From: an uncultured Clostridia bacterium
GTDB taxonomy: Bacteria; Bacillota; Clostridia; Lachnospirales; CAG-274
Assembly: GCA_910579745.1 (NCBI GenBank)
Contig: CAJTVH010000003.1
Coordinates: 1 to 64,000 of the forward strand
Direction: 5' to 3'
DNA: 64,000 bases
The position numbers and the translations under genes were made by a program. Position 1 is the first letter of the stretch. Each line of letters begins with the position of its first letter. Below the pieces are notes generated by a model. It made no database searches. It had not been told where the DNA came from and saw only the letters and a list, made by a program, of their open reading frames with translations. Below are positions 61,493 to 64,000 of this stretch, in pieces.

Positions 61493-64000
61493 CATCTGAT
61501 TAGTGTCAGGAATGCCCTTTAAAATTCCGCTTTCCTTTAAAAGCCCAATAACTGTTTTACTAACCTTTGTCCTTTCCCTAAACTCCTCAACGGTAAAAAA
61601 ATTTCCCTCTTTTCTCGCCTCGACAATGTTTAGCGCGGCGTTTCCTCCTAAACCCTGAATCGTGCATAAAGGGGGAAGAAGACCATCGTCAGTAACCTTA
61701 AATTTAACAGCGTCTGATTTGTATAAATCCATTTCAACAAATTTAAAACCTCTCATATACATCTCAAAAACCAATTCCAAAACCGTAAGAGTATTTTTTT
61801 CTTTAGCGGAAGCCTCGTTTCCAAGCTCGGCTATCCGTTCCATATTTTCTTTAACTCTTTCGGCTCCGTTGCACATCATTATATAGTCAAAATCCTCCGA
61901 TTTAACCGAAAAACTCGCGGCGTAAAAAGCGTAGGGAAAATGTACCTTAAAATAACCTATTCTGAAAGAATTGGTAACATAAGCGACAGCGTGCCCTTTA
62001 GGAAACATATACTTAATTTTTTTACAGGAATCGATATACCATTCTGGAACATCGGCTTCTCTCATCGCCGCCTCAAATTCCTCCGTAAGACCTTTCCCCT
62101 TACGAACCTTTTCCATAATCATAAACGCCATCTTATTCTCAACGCCTTTATTTATAAGATATGTCATAATATCGTCTCGTGTGGCGATAACTTCTTTTAG
62201 GGTCGCCGTATCGCTTTTAATAAGGTCCTGAGCGTTTCCTACCCACACATCCGTACCATGAGAAATCCCTGAAATGCGCACCAATTCGGAAAACGTATGA
62301 GGATTTGTGTCTAAAAGCATCTGCCTTGTAAACTTAGTCCCAAACTCAGGAATACCTATAGTACCTGTCTTACACTTTATTTCCTCATCAGTAACATTAA
62401 GGGCTTTTGGAGACGTAAACAGGGACATTGTTTCCTTATCGTCAAGAGGAATTTCCAACGGGTCAAACCCCGTTATATCTTTGAACATACGTAAGATAGT
62501 CGGAACGTCGTGCCCCAGTAAGTCAAGCTTCAAAAGTCGTCCGCTTATAGAATGATAGTCAAAATGAGTCGTTGTGACATTTGAGTTCTGGTCGTTGGCC
62601 GGTCTCTGGATAGGACAAAAATCGTAAATACTTTTATCTCTCGGAACGACCATAAGACCGCCTGGATGCTGCCCCGTGGTTCTTTTAATTCCCACGCAGC
62701 CAAGTTTAAGTCTATTTACCTCGGCTTTTCTGATTTTAAGCTCTCTCTCGTCAGCGTATTTTTTAACATATCCATAAGCTGTTTTCTCAGCCATAGTACC
62801 AATAGTACCGGCTTTAAAAACATTTCCCTTGCCAAAAAGCTCTTCTGTATAAGCGTGGGCCTGCTGCTGATACTCTCCAGAAAAATTAAGGTCAATATCC
62901 GGTTCTTTGTCTCCGTTAAATCCAAGGAAAGTCTCAAAAGGAATGTCATGCCCGTCTTTTTTTAACGTAGTACCGCATACTGGGCAAGCTTTGTCAGGCA
63001 AGTCGCAGCCGGAATTTCCCAAATTAGCGATAACAGCCTCTGAGCTAAAATCAGAATATTTGCAGTTTGGACAAATATAATGCGGGGAAAGTGGATTAAC
63101 CTCCGTAATTCCCGCCATAGTAGCGACAAATGAGGAGCCAACCGACCCTCTTGAGCCTACGATATATCCATGGTCGTTTGAGTCCCAAACAAGTTTCTGC
63201 GCAATTATGTATAAAACAGCGAAACCATTTTTAATAATAGAATTAAGCTCCCTGTCAAGCCTTTTCGCTACAACGTCAGGAAGAGGGTCTCCGTAAACGG
63301 ATTTCGCCTTCGTCATTGTAATTTGGGTAAGCTGTTCCTCAGCCCCGTCAATTTTAGGCGGAAAAGTCTCTTCAGGTATAGGTTTAACCTCTTCAGTCAT
63401 ATCGGCAATCAGGTTGGTGTTTTTCACAACAACTTCATAAGCTTTTTCATCGCCTAAATATTTAAATTCCTCAAGCATCTCCTCAGTAGTTCTGAAAAAA
63501 AGAGGAGGCTGATTGTCAACATCCTTAAATCCCTCTCCCGCTTGTATTATTCTTCTGTAAAACTCGTCCTCAGGGTCTAAAAAATGAGCGTCGCACGTAG
63601 CGACTACAGGTTTATTATATTTATCTCCTAAAGCGACTATTCTTTTATTAATGTCTATAAGCTCTTCTTTAGAGCCTACAGCTCCGTCTCTAAGCATAAA
63701 CTCATTATTTCCTATAGGCTGAATCTCAAGATAATCATAAAAATCAATAAGTTCCTTAATAACCTCCTCAGGCTTATTCTCAAAAACAGCCTTAAAAAAC
63801 TCTCCCGCCTCACAGGCTGTTCCAATAATAAGCCCGTCTTTAAATTTAAGATACTCGCTCTTTGGAATCCTCGGCCGTCTGAAAAAATACTCAATATGAG
63901 ACTTCGATATAAGCTCGTATAAATTTCTGAGTCCTTTTTGATTTTTAACAAGTATAACCGCGTGATAAGTTTTAAGCTTTTTAACATCAATATTCTCGCT
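61481..64000 (-). CDS. polC: DNA polymerase III, PolC type (C-terminal part)
   Basis: The gene runs off the right edge; 839 C-terminal residues are seen. The frame stays open across 63698-64000 (YHAVILVKNQKGLRNLYELI, EYFFRRPRIPKSEY, GLIIGTACEAGEFF), so the ATG near 63697 is internal. The PHP remnant is followed by the polymerase core: GYIVGSRGSVGSSFVATMAGITEVNPL, PNCKYSDF..CPVCGTT zinc motif, DKEPDIDLNFSGEYQ (catalytic Asp pair), KAGTIGTMAEKTAYGYVKKY and KRTTGQHPGGLMVVP. It ends with a helix-hairpin-helix region (GGNAALNIVEARKEG). PolC is the leading-strand replicase of low-GC Gram-positives. Confidence 0.97.
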   Translation of the reverse strand, partial: SENIDVKKLKTYHAVILVKNQKGLRNLYELISKSHIEYFFRRPRIPKSEYLKFKDGLIIGTACEAGEFFKAVFENKPEEVIKELIDFYDYLEIQPIGNNEFMLRDGAVGSKEELIDINKRIVALGDKYNKPVVATCDAHFLDPEDEFYRRIIQAGEGFKDVDNQPPLFFRTTEEMLEEFKYLGDEKAYEVVVKNTNLIADMTEEVKPIPEETFPPKIDGAEEQLTQITMTKAKSVYGDPLPDVVAKRLDRELNSIIKNGFAVLYIIAQKLVWDSNDHGYIVGSRGSVGSSFVATMAGITEVNPLSPHYICPNCKYSDFSSEAVIANLGNSGCDLPDKACPVCGTTLKKDGHDIPFETFLGFNGDKEPDIDLNFSGEYQQQAHAYTEELFGKGNVFKAGTIGTMAEKTAYGYVKKYADERELKIRKAEVNRLKLGCVGIKRTTGQHPGGLMVVPRDKSIYDFCPIQRPANDQNSNVTTTHFDYHSISGRLLKLDLLGHDVPTILRMFKDITGFDPLEIPLDDKETMSLFTSPKALNVTDEEIKCKTGTIGIPEFGTKFTRQMLLDTNPHTFSELVRISGISHGTDVWVGNAQDLIKSDTATLKEVIATRDDIMTYLINKGVENKMAFMIMEKVRKGKGLTEEFEAAMREADVPEWYIDSCKKIKYMFPKGHAVAYVTNSFRIGYFKVHFPYAFYAASFSVKSEDFDYIMMCNGAERVKENMERIAELGNEASAKEKNTLTVLELVFEMYMRGFKFVEMDLYKSDAVKFKVTDDGLLPPLCTIQGLGGNAALNIVEARKEGNFFTVEEFRERTKVSKTVIGLLKESGILKGIPDTNQMTLF

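Noticed and set aside
1..64000. CRISPR array, prophage, integrase or intact insertion sequence
   Set aside because: No regularly spaced direct repeats, phage structural genes, transposase or integrase frames were found in the window.

Overview
The window is a low-GC chromosomal segment from a Gram-positive, probably spore-forming anaerobe of the class Clostridia. The evidence is a PolC-type replicative polymerase, CodY next to topA, a BofA-like sporulation protein, a tryptophan T-box leader, AGGAGG ribosome sites and TTGACA/TATAAT promoters. A bile-salt-hydrolase-family enzyme and a large BspA-type leucine-rich-repeat surface protein suggest life in a host gut. I cannot name the genus from sequence alone. 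Most genes lie on the minus strand; the plus strand carries one PHP phosphatase, a secreted CAP protein, the choloylglycine hydrolase, and a small lipoprotein plus ABC-transporter cluster.

Layout. 1-2672: proteostasis operon tig-clpP-clpX (clpX cut by the window edge). 2750-4803: YlxP-like and HIT proteins, then two decayed genes. 4812-10008: glycolysis (pgk, tpiA, gpmI, eno; no gap gene). 10479-12119: Na/Pi cotransporter. 12120-18163: sparsely coding, repeat-rich stretch with three plus-strand genes. 18164-30111: five-gene, tightly coupled operon of hybrid histidine kinase, 1848-residue LRR protein, MoxR ATPase, DUF58 protein and a transglutaminase-fold membrane protein that has lost its catalytic Cys. 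30366-30774: four tRNAs (Leu, Gly, Gln, Gln). 30989-40054: codY, topA, dprA, comM, rnr and a YbaK-type deacylase. 40664-43898: DUF4358 lipoprotein and a TauT/SsuABC-like transporter. 44437-53352: DNA repair, rhomboid, bofA, secG, aroC, tRNA-Arg and pnuC-like genes. 53530-61344: trpEGCFBA with topB as last cistron, behind a Trp T-box; trpD is absent. 61481-64000: C-terminal 839 residues of PolC.

The intergenic space is unusually full of short palindromic, MITE-like repeats. At least six families occur, with terminal inverted repeats and two copies up to about 95 percent identical by eye. One family member (near 51.6-51.9 kb) carries a 273-base block of back-to-back perfect hairpins bounded by two identical 17-bp palindromes, where a sister copy at 44.3 kb has only 17 bases.

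The strongest candidates for undescribed biology are the kinase-LRR-MoxR-DUF58-pseudotransglutaminase operon and the hairpin-array element. Smaller points are a family-4-like uracil-DNA glycosylase without any cysteine, a CodY with a shortened effector domain, an A34 tRNA-Leu (anticodon AAG), and a trp operon lacking trpD but ending in topB.
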